From Solidesulfovibrio sp. (lineage in GTDB: Bacteria > Desulfobacterota > Desulfovibrionia > Desulfovibrionales > Desulfovibrionaceae): 59,185 nucleotides of DNA. Both the position numbers and the translations under genes were made by a program. Positions 19,401 to 27,681 of this stretch are shown in pieces. The DNA is taken from positions 1-59,185 of the forward strand of contig NZ_JBCFBA010000028.1 in NCBI RefSeq assembly GCF_038562415.1, written 5' to 3'. Below the pieces are notes generated by a model. The model was not told the origin of the DNA, ran no database searches, and saw only the letters and a list, made by a program, of their open reading frames with translations. Each line of letters begins with the position of its first letter. Position 1 is the stretch's first letter.

Positions 19401-20579
19401 CTACAAGGCCTGGGCGCAGAACTCGGCCAGGCTCAGGACCTCGAGGGAACCTTCGGCGTTGGCCACCTTGGCCCCGTCGCGCATGTTGATGAAGCACCAG
19501 GGACAGGCGGTGACCAGCACGTCCGCCTTCTTGTCCAGGGCTTCGCCGACGCGGATGTTGGCCAGCCTGTTCACCTCGGAGTCGAAATCCGCCCACATCC
19601 GGCCGCCGCCGCCGCCGCAGCACAGGCTGTTGACGCGGTTGTCGCCGAACTCGAGCAGCGCGACACCGGGAACGCTGGAGAGGACCTGGCGCGGTTCGTT
19701 GGTGATGTTGTTGCTCTTGGACAGGTAGCAGGGATCGTGATAAATGACCTTTTTTTCGAGCTTGCCGCCGAAATCGAGCCGCTTCGCCTTCACAAGGTCA
19801 GCCAGCATGGCCGTATAGTGTTGGACCTTGACGCTGTGCATCTGGTCCTGCGGGTACTTTTTGAGGAACGTGTCGTAGCAGTGCGGCGAGAGCGTCACGA
19901 TGCTCTTGACGCCATGCCGCTGGAACAGGTCGAGGTTCCGGGTGTACATTTCCTCGAACAGCGCCGATTCGCCCATCTTGAGGGCGGGCTCGCCGCAGCA
20001 GCTTTCGTCTTCCAGCACACCGTACGCGACATTGGCCTTGTCGAGGATCTTGCCCAGGGCCACCGCCGTTTTCTGGACATCCTCCTCGATGGCGCTGGAA
20101 CAGCCGAGATAGAGGAGGAATTCCGCCGGTTCGGCATAACTCTTGAGGTTGAGTCCCTTGACGATCTCCTTGCGTTTTTTCGCCGTGACCATGTAGGGGT
20201 TTCCGTTGTTGTACAGGGACTCGAGGACCTTTTTTTGCTGCGGCATGGGGCCGATCTGCATGTCGATGAGCAGCTCCCGGCCCTTTTCGATGGCGTCGAC
20301 CAGCTTGGTGCCGGTGCTGAGCGTCTTGCAGGCCACCTCGCAGCTGCCGCAGGTGGTGCACTTGTAGACGATGTCCCGCAGTTCGTTCAGGACGTCCTTG
20401 TCCTGCTCGTCCCACTTGGCCGCATAGAACAGGGACCGGGTGATGCCGGAAGCGCCCTGGCTGACTTCCTTGGAGGTGATCTGGAATCTGGGGCAGCTCG
20501 GCAGGCAGAAACGACAGTTGATGCAGTACTTCAGGATGTCTATGATTTCGCCCTTCAGCTGGGCATGATGCTCGTTCAT
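19401..20579 (-). CDS. GlcF/LldF-like Fe-S oxidoreductase subunit
   Basis: 392 residues starting MNEHHAQLKGEIIDILKYC. N-terminal dicluster ferredoxin motifs are CINCRFCLPSCP (about 18-29) and CTTCGSCEVAC (about 73). Two CCG domains follow, with SCCGEPA near 196, DPCYLSKSN near 283 and LCCGGGGG near 320. This is the usual partner of GlcD-type FAD subunits in glycolate and lactate oxidation, carrying electrons from flavin onwards. It begins 28 bp after the FAD subunit stop and precedes the membrane Fe-S protein. Confidence 0.9.
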   Translation of the reverse strand: MNEHHAQLKGEIIDILKYCINCRFCLPSCPRFQITSKEVSQGASGITRSLFYAAKWDEQDKDVLNELRDIVYKCTTCGSCEVACKTLSTGTKLVDAIEKGRELLIDMQIGPMPQQKKVLESLYNNGNPYMVTAKKRKEIVKGLNLKSYAEPAEFLLYLGCSSAIEEDVQKTAVALGKILDKANVAYGVLEDESCCGEPALKMGESALFEEMYTRNLDLFQRHGVKSIVTLSPHCYDTFLKKYPQDQMHSVKVQHYTAMLADLVKAKRLDFGGKLEKKVIYHDPCYLSKSNNITNEPRQVLSSVPGVALLEFGDNRVNSLCCGGGGGRMWADFDSEVNRLANIRVGEALDKKADVLVTACPWCFINMRDGAKVANAEGSLEVLSLAEFCAQAL

Positions 20580-20607
20580 GGCAGTCTCCTTGGTGATCCG
20601 TAGGCCG

Positions 20608-22038
20608 CTAGTCGCGGAAAACGTCAGGGTTGAGGATGTTGTTCGGGTCGAACACCTTCTTGACGTTTTTGACCAGCTGGTAGGCATGCTCGCCGTAACG
20701 CTTCTTGTAGAAATCGGTCCGCCGGGCGAACTGGCCCCATTCGCCGCCGCAGGTCCCGTACTTCAGGTTGATCTCGCTTTCCTTGAAGAAAGCCTCCTTG
20801 ATGCCCTCCATCTTCTCCTCGGCCGACCAGTCGGCCGGGAAGATGAAGACCGGATGCAGGGACAAGGCCCCGAGGTGGCCCATGACATAGGGTTTGCCCA
20901 GCTTCGACAGGGTCGGCATGCCCTCTTCCATGTTCATCGTGTCGAGCATGCAGTCTGCCAGGCCCCGGACGGTGGACGAGATTTCCGACAGCGAGAAGAC
21001 GCCCTTGCCACCCTGGCAGATGTAGGGCAGGGCCGATTCGCGCGACAGCCAGATCTTGTGCCACTCATCGATGTCGTCGATGCGCTTGGCCTCGAGCACG
21101 GGCTCCATGCAGACCGCGTCCACGAGCCGGTTGATCTTGTAGGTGGCTTCCTCGGTGGTCTGGCCGATGGCGTGGAACATGATCAAGGGGCCGGCGGGCT
21201 CGGGGAGGTTCTGGATGGAGAAACTGATCTTGGCCACCCGCTTGTCGAGGTATTCCAGGAACAGCGGCACCGGGGCCTTTTCCATGTAGATGCGCTGCAC
21301 CGCCTTGGCCGCGGAGATCTCGTCCGAGAAATAGGCGACGCCGTAGGCGCTTTTGAACATGGGCACAAGCTGCATGCGGATGCCGGTGATGACGCCGAGC
21401 AGTCCGTCGCCGCCGACGAAATACTGGGTCAGGTCCGTTCCGGCGCAACGACGCAGGCTCTTGGTCCCGGTCTCGATCACCTCGCCGTTCGGCAGCACCA
21501 CCTCCAGGCCCAGGATGTAGTCCCTGGGCTTGCCCATGCAGGAGTCCACGGCGTGGGCGCTGGTGTTGTTGCTGATGATGCCGCCGATGCTGGCCACGCG
21601 GATGCTGCCCGGGACCAGGGGCAGGAAGTAGCCTTCCTTTTCCAGAAGCTGCTTGACGTGCAGCACCCGGTGCCCCGGCCCGAATTCGGCGTAGCCATTG
21701 TCTTTTTCCAACCGGAAGTGCGTCAACCGCCCCACGTTGAGCACAATTCCCCGGTGCCGGTACCGCGAGGCTCCGTGCAGGCTCGTGCCGGACCCCCTGA
21801 CAAAGACCGGAATCTTTTTTTCATTGGCGTACTTCATGAGCCGGCTGACTTCTTCCGTGGAGCCGGGCCAGACGACCGCGTAGGGAACGAGGTCCTGGTT
21901 GATGTCGTCGGAAGAGGTATAGGGATCCAACGCGTTGTTGATCCGTTCGAAATACCCGTTGGACAAGGCTTCGGCAGGAAACAGATTTTGCAATTCCTTT
22001 TGAACGATATCCGGTTCATACGCTGGCCACGCAACCAT
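20608..22038 (-). CDS. GlcD-like FAD-linked 2-hydroxyacid dehydrogenase
   Basis: 476 residues. The PCMH-type FAD domain has VVWPGSTEEVSRLMKYANE, the FAD loop RGSGTSLHGASRYRHRGIV and VPGSIRVASIGGIISNNTSA. The C-terminal oxidase domain ends VFDPNNILNPDVF. The family oxidises D-lactate, glycolate or related 2-hydroxyacids to 2-oxoacids. The canonical loop (GTGL-G) is altered here to GTSLHGASRY, so a substrate other than plain lactate is possible. First gene of the leftward operon glcD-glcF-membrane Fe-S-etfB-etfA. The start at 22038 is preceded by GGAAAGGAGAG. It is controlled from the palindrome promoter at 22356-22384. Confidence 0.88.
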   Translation of the reverse strand: MVAWPAYEPDIVQKELQNLFPAEALSNGYFERINNALDPYTSSDDINQDLVPYAVVWPGSTEEVSRLMKYANEKKIPVFVRGSGTSLHGASRYRHRGIVLNVGRLTHFRLEKDNGYAEFGPGHRVLHVKQLLEKEGYFLPLVPGSIRVASIGGIISNNTSAHAVDSCMGKPRDYILGLEVVLPNGEVIETGTKSLRRCAGTDLTQYFVGGDGLLGVITGIRMQLVPMFKSAYGVAYFSDEISAAKAVQRIYMEKAPVPLFLEYLDKRVAKISFSIQNLPEPAGPLIMFHAIGQTTEEATYKINRLVDAVCMEPVLEAKRIDDIDEWHKIWLSRESALPYICQGGKGVFSLSEISSTVRGLADCMLDTMNMEEGMPTLSKLGKPYVMGHLGALSLHPVFIFPADWSAEEKMEGIKEAFFKESEINLKYGTCGGEWGQFARRTDFYKKRYGEHAYQLVKNVKKVFDPNNILNPDVFRD

Positions 22039-22355
22039 ACTGCTCTCCTTTCCTTGCGGAATTTATAAGTTGATGGACCCTTACTGGCGATGTCAGGCGA
22101 AGCGGAGCCTCACGGAATCCACTTCCTCGAACGCCGCGTACATGTTCCAGACGGCTCTCAAGGCGGAAAAGCTCCAACCGCTTGGTCCCTGCATCGAGAA
22201 CCCTCCCGTCCTTTCCAGGCGCAGGCTCCACACCCGTTTCCCCGGCTCCCGAAACCCCCTTTCGCTCTCCCCGGCAACCAGGGCACGAAGGCGATTCCAG
22301 GCAGCGGCCGGGCAGCCCGGGCGGTGGTTCCAGGCGGCGGCAACATTTTGTCTTT
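22039..22355 (-). other. Long 5-prime leader of the glcD operon
   Basis: Roughly 310 bases lie between the promoter element at 22356-22384 and the glcD start. No convincing gene is present. The region is GC-rich and could form several short hairpins, but I recognise no riboswitch class. Confidence 0.45.
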
Positions 22356-22384
22356 TATTTATTGTCTACAATAGGCAGTGTCAA
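22356..22384 (-). promoter_or_regulatory. Promoter with GntR-type operator, glcD operon
   Basis: Minus strand: -35 TTGACA (22379-22384), 17-bp spacer, -10-like TAAATA (22356-22361). The palindrome ATTGTAGACAAT (22361-22372) occupies the downstream part of the spacer and touches the -10, an ideal repressor position. The same arrangement recurs in front of three other units at 26.9, 27.1 and 29.7 kb. Confidence 0.75.
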
Positions 22385-22578
22385 GCGTTATTTCTTCTGC
22401 TGTCACCATTTTAAATTTGCCGATATTTCAATATGTTAAACCAGATGCGGTTTTCCAGGGGCGGTCTGCCCGGAAAGCGACGACCGGAGACGTCTCGAAA
22501 ACGGGGCGCAGGCCGCGACAAGGGCTCGGGCCGAACCGGACGGCCCTCGCCGCCGGCGCGGCCTCCCGGCACGGAACG

Positions 22579-22618
22579 CGGCCGTGCGGGCGAGGCTCCC
22601 GCCTCCCCCACACGGCCG
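22579..22618 (-). terminator. Hairpin after the flavoprotein gene
   Basis: A 17-bp stem with two mismatches (CGGCCGTG outermost) and a 6-base loop, 113 bp past the stop of the leftward flavoprotein gene and upstream of the glcD promoter. There is no T-run. The remainder of 22385-22730 holds no gene I can support. Confidence 0.4.
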
Positions 22619-22730
22619 TTTCGAAGGGCGCGGCGCCCCCCCAGCGCTGGCGCGCCGTCCGCTTGCCGGCGCGGTCACCGGTCCACGCCGCCGGCCGCGG
22701 CGGCCAGGACACCCGGAGCGACGGCCGGGC

Positions 22731-24017
22731 TCAGTACGAGCACCGCAACCGGATCCCCTGCTCGGGGTTCACGCTGTTCCAGGCGAACTTCTCCACGGGC
22801 AGTGGAATAGTCGCGTTGGCGACAAGGGTGGCGTATTCCTTTTCCCAGATCTTCCGGTCCCCGGAATAGGCCTCGAGGAAGGCGTTTTTCATGGTATGCG
22901 CCACCTGGATGCTCATCCCGGAGGACAACACGGAGGCGCGGTGCTTTTTCGCCTGGGTCGCGGTGATCTTCTGCGGGACCACGAAGCGGATCGGGTCCTC
23001 GGCCGTGAGGGATACCTGCTCCTCGCCGTTTCCCCGCGACGATTTCAGGCGGCTCAGGATGCCCTGGGCGGCGCGAACGCCCTCCAGGGCGCACAGGTCG
23101 TGCATGTTCGCGCCGCGCAGGACGTTTCCGGCGGCGAAGAGGTTGGGCACGGACGTTTCCAGCTGATAATCCACCACCGGTCCCAGGGTCCTCGGGTCCT
23201 GTCGGATGCCGGTGCCCGCGAGCAGCGCGGACTCGGGCCGGAATTTCCCGGTCACCACCACCGTGTCGCAGGCCAGTTCGAACGGGTCGGGATTGCCTTC
23301 GGTTCGCAAGGCGACGCCTTCCACTCGTTTCGCCCCCAAAAGGGAGGTCACGGCCGTGTTGGCGTAGACCGGAAACCGCATCCAGGCGCGGCACCCCGAA
23401 GCCACGGCCCAAGGGGCCTGCAGCCGCCTGTCCTCCTCGACCATGCCCACGATGGAGGCACCGCAGTGCCGCAGGGTCATGGCCGCGGAAAAGGCCACCA
23501 GCTCGCTGCCGATGATCACGGCCCTCCGCCCGGGCTTGAGCTGCCGCAGGTTGACCAGCTTTTGCAGGGCGCCGGTCGTGAAGACGCCGGCCGGCCGGCC
23601 GCCGGCGAGAAGCCGCGACTCCCGGGAACCTTCGAAGCAGCCCGTGGCCAGGACCACGTATCGGGACTCATACGCATGCATGCCCTGGGGCGAGGCCGCA
23701 TGCACCTGGTGCCTGGTGATGGCGCTCCCCGGCACAACGGCCAGGACCGTGGACCTGGTCCGGACCGTCACGCGCGTTTTTTCGAGCAGCCTTGCCAGGT
23801 GGTCGGCGTAGGACCTGCCGGTGGAAATCCGCTTGCGATCCCGCATGCCGAAAAAGACATGGGCGCTTCGGGGAATGCCACCCACTTCCGCCTCGTTTTC
23901 CAGGAGGAGAATCCGCAGGTCCGAGTCCTTGGCCAGTCTGAGACAGGCGCTGATCCCGGTCGGCCCGCCCCCGACAACCACCACATCGTATGCTTCCGAG
24001 GCCACTGTATCGGTCAT
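22731..24017 (-). CDS. HcnB/GlpB-like FAD-dependent oxidoreductase
   Basis: 428 residues. The N-terminal Rossmann dinucleotide motif is VVVVGGGPTGISACLRLA. A second one sits mid-protein (RRAVIIGSELVAFSAAMTL), and a C-terminal FAD segment is VPNLFAAGNVLRGANMHDL. This is the layout of pyridine-nucleotide-disulfide-type oxidoreductases without a redox disulfide, as in HcnB/SoxA-alpha-like subunits. The neighbouring GlpA-like protein supplies a [2Fe-2S] BFD domain, so the two probably make one dehydrogenase complex. Substrate unknown; opine, amine or glycerol-phosphate-like substrates are options. 45 bp downstream of that partner. Confidence 0.75.
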   Translation of the reverse strand: MTDTVASEAYDVVVVGGGPTGISACLRLAKDSDLRILLLENEAEVGGIPRSAHVFFGMRDRKRISTGRSYADHLARLLEKTRVTVRTRSTVLAVVPGSAITRHQVHAASPQGMHAYESRYVVLATGCFEGSRESRLLAGGRPAGVFTTGALQKLVNLRQLKPGRRAVIIGSELVAFSAAMTLRHCGASIVGMVEEDRRLQAPWAVASGCRAWMRFPVYANTAVTSLLGAKRVEGVALRTEGNPDPFELACDTVVVTGKFRPESALLAGTGIRQDPRTLGPVVDYQLETSVPNLFAAGNVLRGANMHDLCALEGVRAAQGILSRLKSSRGNGEEQVSLTAEDPIRFVVPQKITATQAKKHRASVLSSGMSIQVAHTMKNAFLEAYSGDRKIWEKEYATLVANATIPLPVEKFAWNSVNPEQGIRLRCSY

Positions 24018-24062
24018 GACGCACTCCGTCTTTTTTTCGCGGTTCTACGGTAACGCGCGGCC

Positions 24063-25499
24063 CTACGGGACAAGCTCCTCGGAGCCGGCGCCCTTCTTGG
24101 TGATGGTCTCCACCGGGACCCCGAGCTCGCGCTGCATGATCTCCAGGGTTTTGTGGCCGCAGAAGTTGCTCTGACACCTTCCCATCCCGGCCCGGGTCCG
24201 GAATTTGACCCCGTCCCGGGTGGTGGCGCCGCGCCGGATGGCCTCGACGATCTCGCCCTCGGTGACGGTTTCGCAGCGGCACACGACATGGCCGCAGCGC
24301 GAATCGGCGGCAATGGCCGCGGCGCGCGCGTCGTTGTCCAGGGCAGCGAAATGCGGGATGTCCTTGCGGCGGGGATTGAAGTCCGCCCGTTCCGCCAGGC
24401 GCAGCCCCGCCGGTTCCATCACGTTCCTGACCAGATGCTCGGCCATGACAAAGGACGCGGTGAAGCCGGACACGCCCAGCATGAAGTTGAAAAACCCCGG
24501 GCTTTCGGGCGCCGGCGCGATGTGGAACTCGGGCCCCGGCAGCGGCAGGACCGCGGCGAAGGGCTTTATGGCCTTGTCCGGGGACAACGTGGGAAACATC
24601 TGGCGGTACTTGGGAATGACCCAGTCGCACAGGCCGCCCCGGGTCGTGGTGGCGTCGTCCATGTCCGACATGGGCTCCACCGTGCTGCCGACCATGACGT
24701 TCCCGTCGATGGTCGGAAAGGCGAAATCGCCCGCCGCGGCACCGTTTTTGAGGCCCCGGACCAGGTGCCGGACCATGCCGCCGCAGGCCTTGTCCATGAT
24801 GATCCGCTGAAACCGCAGCCCCTTGATGGCAAAGCTCGTGTCCCCCGCCATCCTGGCGATCACGGCCCCGGCCGCCCCGGCCGCATTGACCACGGAGCCG
24901 GCCCGAAACGTGCCCGCCGTGGTCTCCAGGACGTAGCCGTCGCTCCCGTCCCGCTTGATGCCGCACACGCGGGTGTTGACGCGCAGGCCGACGCCGTTGG
25001 CCATGGCGTTTTCCAGGAGGGCGATGGCAAAGGACCAGGGGTCGGCCACCCCGGTGGACGGGGTGTAGAGGGCCGCCACCACGGCGTCCGACAGGTTCGG
25101 CTCCATCTCCTTCAGGCGGCCCTTGTCCTGGATCAGCTCCAGACCGGCCACGCCATGGGCCGTGGTGGCGGCCTCGATGGCCCCAAGCGCCTCCACTTCC
25201 GCCGCATTGAACGCGACGAGAAGTTTTCCGATGCGCTCAAACGGCACATCGAGCTCCCGGCAGACCGCTTCGAAGCCGATATTGCCGCGCAGTTCGCCGC
25301 CGCTGCGCAGCGGCGCTCCGGGCGCGGGGATCCCGCAATGGACCAGGCCATGGGACCCCTTGGTGGCGCCGAAGCTGATGTCGGCCTCTTTTTCGATCAC
25401 GCCCACGGAAAGCCCGTATTTGCTCAACTCCCGGGCAACGCTGGCACCGGCGACACCCGCGCCGATGACGATGACATCGTATTTTCGCTCCGTATCCAT
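24063..25499 (-). CDS. GlpA/DAO-type FAD oxidoreductase with C-terminal BFD-like [2Fe-2S] domain
   Basis: 478 residues. The ATG at 25499 is chosen over the one at 25508 because AAGGA is 8 bp before it. The N-terminal FAD motif is YDVIVIGAGVAGASVARELS. A DAO-like substrate domain follows, then a C-terminal cysteine cluster of the bacterioferritin-ferredoxin type: CRCETVTEGEIVEAIRRGA then GRCQSNFCG (Cys-x-Cys, then Cys-x4-Cys). Related proteins include anaerobic glycerol-3-phosphate dehydrogenase GlpA and proline/hydroxyproline dehydrogenase subunits. No GlpC-type subunit lies beside it; the Fe-S oxidoreductases of the adjacent operon could play that part (inference). Confidence 0.82.
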   Translation of the reverse strand: MDTERKYDVIVIGAGVAGASVARELSKYGLSVGVIEKEADISFGATKGSHGLVHCGIPAPGAPLRSGGELRGNIGFEAVCRELDVPFERIGKLLVAFNAAEVEALGAIEAATTAHGVAGLELIQDKGRLKEMEPNLSDAVVAALYTPSTGVADPWSFAIALLENAMANGVGLRVNTRVCGIKRDGSDGYVLETTAGTFRAGSVVNAAGAAGAVIARMAGDTSFAIKGLRFQRIIMDKACGGMVRHLVRGLKNGAAAGDFAFPTIDGNVMVGSTVEPMSDMDDATTTRGGLCDWVIPKYRQMFPTLSPDKAIKPFAAVLPLPGPEFHIAPAPESPGFFNFMLGVSGFTASFVMAEHLVRNVMEPAGLRLAERADFNPRRKDIPHFAALDNDARAAAIAADSRCGHVVCRCETVTEGEIVEAIRRGATTRDGVKFRTRAGMGRCQSNFCGHKTLEIMQRELGVPVETITKKGAGSEELVP

Positions 25500-25720
25500 G
25501 CGAAACATCCTTTTTCGTCAGTGGTGAGCCGCAGGCTCCCTGTGCGCCCCGCCGGGCGCGGCCACGTCCGGCCCTGCCGCAAACCGCTCGCGCGCGGGAC
25601 CCCCTGCGGACGTTTTCCGGAAGCCGGTCGGACGGGAGCGCCCCCTGGCGCAACGAAACCGTCCCGCCGGACGGCCATGGCCCGTCCGACCGGCACCCGT
25701 ACGCAGAGACGGCGGAAAGG

Positions 25721-26521
25721 CTAGGCGATCGCGTAGGCGGTTTTGCAGTTGAGGGCGCAGACCTTCTCGATGTCCGCGTCGGAAAAGCCCTGGCTTTTGA
25801 GCGCGAAGGCGGTCTTGGGCACGGCCAGGGGGTCGGAGGGCAACATGCTGCTGTCGCTGTCCAGGATGATTTTGTCCGCGCCGAACCGTTTGATGTACTC
25901 CACGGCCGTGGCGGGCGTCACCGGACGCCACGGCTGCACCGAGACGGCCGGCCAGGCGCCGGCGTCGAGGACCATGCCGATGTTGGCGTCGGTGCAATGG
26001 TCGATGACCACCTTGGCCATGGACAGGCCGCAGTCCCGGCACAGCCCGAGGATCTTTTGGGTGTACTCCTTTTTCGCCTCGGCGGGGTTGGGCATGTGGA
26101 AGTCCACGCAGATGTCGGCGTCCTTGGCGATGGCCAACTGCCTGACGACGAACTCCTCCTGCAGCTTCAGATCCTTGCAGGTCCGCGACCCCGGCTCGAT
26201 GCCGATTTCGCCGATGGCGACCACTTCGGGCCGCTTGAGGTATTCGGGGAGCGCCGCGTAGAGTTCGGCGGGGTCGTCCGCCGGCGTGGCCACCATGCTG
26301 ATGCCGATCATGGCGTAGGGCTTGATGTGGTTTTTTTCCGCCCGCGCGAACTGCACATCGAAGAGGTAGTCCCAGACTTCCCTGATGGTCTTGGCGCCCA
26401 GCGCCTTGCCGCACATGAGCTGGACGGGCGAAATGATGGCCCGGATACCCGACATGGACATGTTCTGCAGGGTTTCCCAGGGCAACTCGTCAAGATGGGT
26501 GTGCGCATCGATAACGTCCAT
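25721..26521 (-). CDS. TatD/amidohydrolase-like metal-dependent hydrolase
   Basis: 266 residues starting MDVIDAHTHLDELPWE. Metal-site signatures of the TIM-barrel hydrolase superfamily are visible: the N-terminal HTH (DAHTHLD), a Glu in IGEIGIEPG, DFHMPNP, VIDHCTD and a late Asp in IILDSDSSMLPSD. AAGGAGG precedes the start. It is the first gene of the unit hydrolase, GlpA-like, HcnB-like. It may open a cyclic or ester-bonded substrate to yield the acid that the flavoproteins oxidise (inference). Between it and the next gene is about 220 bp without a gene. Confidence 0.78.
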   Translation of the reverse strand: MDVIDAHTHLDELPWETLQNMSMSGIRAIISPVQLMCGKALGAKTIREVWDYLFDVQFARAEKNHIKPYAMIGISMVATPADDPAELYAALPEYLKRPEVVAIGEIGIEPGSRTCKDLKLQEEFVVRQLAIAKDADICVDFHMPNPAEAKKEYTQKILGLCRDCGLSMAKVVIDHCTDANIGMVLDAGAWPAVSVQPWRPVTPATAVEYIKRFGADKIILDSDSSMLPSDPLAVPKTAFALKSQGFSDADIEKVCALNCKTAYAIA

Positions 26522-26933
26522 ATGCTTTTCCTCCTTGAGCGTTCGTCGCTCCCGGCCATGGGGAGCGGGCCCGACCCCGCCGCCTTCCGACCGGAAACGA
26601 ACCATCCATGAAAGTCCGCCGCGACCTGTCGCCAGGAATCCTCGTCGTCCCGGCTCACCGGTGTCCCTGTTGTTTACTCCCCGGACACTGCCCCGGTTCA
26701 TGGCCACATCCGCGTTGCTCCAAGGAAGCGACGCGTCCGCGCAGCCTCCCCGCCCGGCCTTTCCCGTGGCCGTGTCCTCCAGACGGCCCTCCGGCCCCCG
26801 GCCCGACTCTGGGAAAGACCTTGGTCCCCGGCCGGGGCGCGTTGGGCAACGGTCGACAAGACCCCCGGCGCCACGACACCGCACGCCTGCCCCTGCGACC
26901 GGCGCGATGCGGCGAGAGCTACATTTTGTCTTT

Positions 26934-26962
26934 TATCTATTGCCGACAAAAGACAATGTCAA
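26934..26962 (-). promoter_or_regulatory. Promoter with GntR-type operator, hydrolase-flavoprotein operon
   Basis: Minus strand: -35 TTGACA (26957-26962), 17-bp spacer, -10 TAGATA (26934-26939). The operator here is a weaker palindrome, TTTGTCGGCAAT (26939-26950). The following AAAAGACAAAATGT is identical to that downstream of the glcD promoter. The leader to the hydrolase start is about 400 bases (26522-26930), with no gene I can support. Confidence 0.7.
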
Positions 26963-27093
26963 TAAAAATCCCCTTTCCCTTGAAATAACATTCCCAATCA
27001 AATCAGTGCATTGATCACTTCGATCAAGATATCGGCGTGGAAAATTCAGAAAACCCAAGCGAAGCGCCGCTCCCTGGGCCGACCATTTTTTTC

Positions 27094-27122
27094 TTGCCAT
27101 TGCCTACTGTAGACAATAGAAA
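27094..27122 (+). promoter_or_regulatory. Promoter with GntR-type operator, Cache-MCP operon
   Basis: -35 TTGCCA (27094-27099), 17-bp spacer, -10 TAGAAA (27117-27122), with the near-palindrome ACTGTAGACAAT at 27106-27117. It is divergent to the hydrolase promoter 130 bp away. The leader to the first start codon is about 85 bases. Confidence 0.72.
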
Positions 27123-27213
27123 AAAGACCGTGTCGCGCGACACCCAGGCGCGTCGTCGAGCGGCCGTGCGGCAAGGAGCTCCCTATCGTCAACGCAACCA
27201 CATGGAGGGTCAC

Positions 27214-27660
27214 ATGAAACGGAGTCTGGTCATATGGACAATGGTGGTCACGAGCATCGTTTGGGCGGCAGCGGCCTTTGCCGGGGAGACCCCCGAGGAC
27301 GCCAAGGCCATGGTGGACGAGGTCGTGGCCTTCTACAAGGCCAACGGCAAGGACAAGACCTTGGCGGAAATCAACAATCCCCACGGCAAGTTCGTCAAGG
27401 GGGAGCTTTACGCCTACGCCTACGACCTCAAGGGCACGATCATCGCCCACGGCAACAACCAAAAGCTGGCCGGCAAGAGCATGTACGACGCCCAGGACCC
27501 CGACGGCGTGTATTTCGCCCGTGAATTCATGAAGGTCGGACCCAAGGGCGGCTGGGTGAACTGCAAGTGGAAAAATCCGCTGACCAACAAGGTGCAGGAC
27601 AAGAAGCACTACATCATCCAGGTCGATGACGTCATCTTCGGCTGCGGCGCCTATATATAG
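27214..27660 (+). CDS. Periplasmic Cache-domain sensory protein
   Basis: 148 residues. The ATG at 27214 is selected because GGAGGG lies 6 bp before it. The signal peptide is about residues 1-24 (IWTMVVTSIVWAAAAFA). A single Cache-like domain follows, with the typical YAYDLKGTIIAHGNN strand-turn and KNPLTNKVQDKKHYIIQVDD. These domains bind small carboxylates or other ligands. Here it is a free periplasmic protein with no transmembrane output, and an MCP gene starts 21 bp later. It probably presents ligand to that receptor (inference). Confidence 0.85.
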   Translation: MKRSLVIWTMVVTSIVWAAAAFAGETPEDAKAMVDEVVAFYKANGKDKTLAEINNPHGKFVKGELYAYAYDLKGTIIAHGNNQKLAGKSMYDAQDPDGVYFAREFMKVGPKGGWVNCKWKNPLTNKVQDKKHYIIQVDDVIFGCGAYI

Positions 27661-27681
27661 CGCGTAAACCCGGGGGCCGCC

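Noticed and set aside
16627-19728. A 1033-codon plus-strand frame opposite etfB and the membrane Fe-S gene
   Set aside because: Its content is a mirror of the real genes on the other strand; no ribosome binding site and no recognisable domain.
22016-22231. Possible leader peptide of about 70 residues upstream of glcD
   Set aside because: The frame overlaps the glcD start, has no ribosome binding site and lacks the codon clustering expected of an attenuator peptide.
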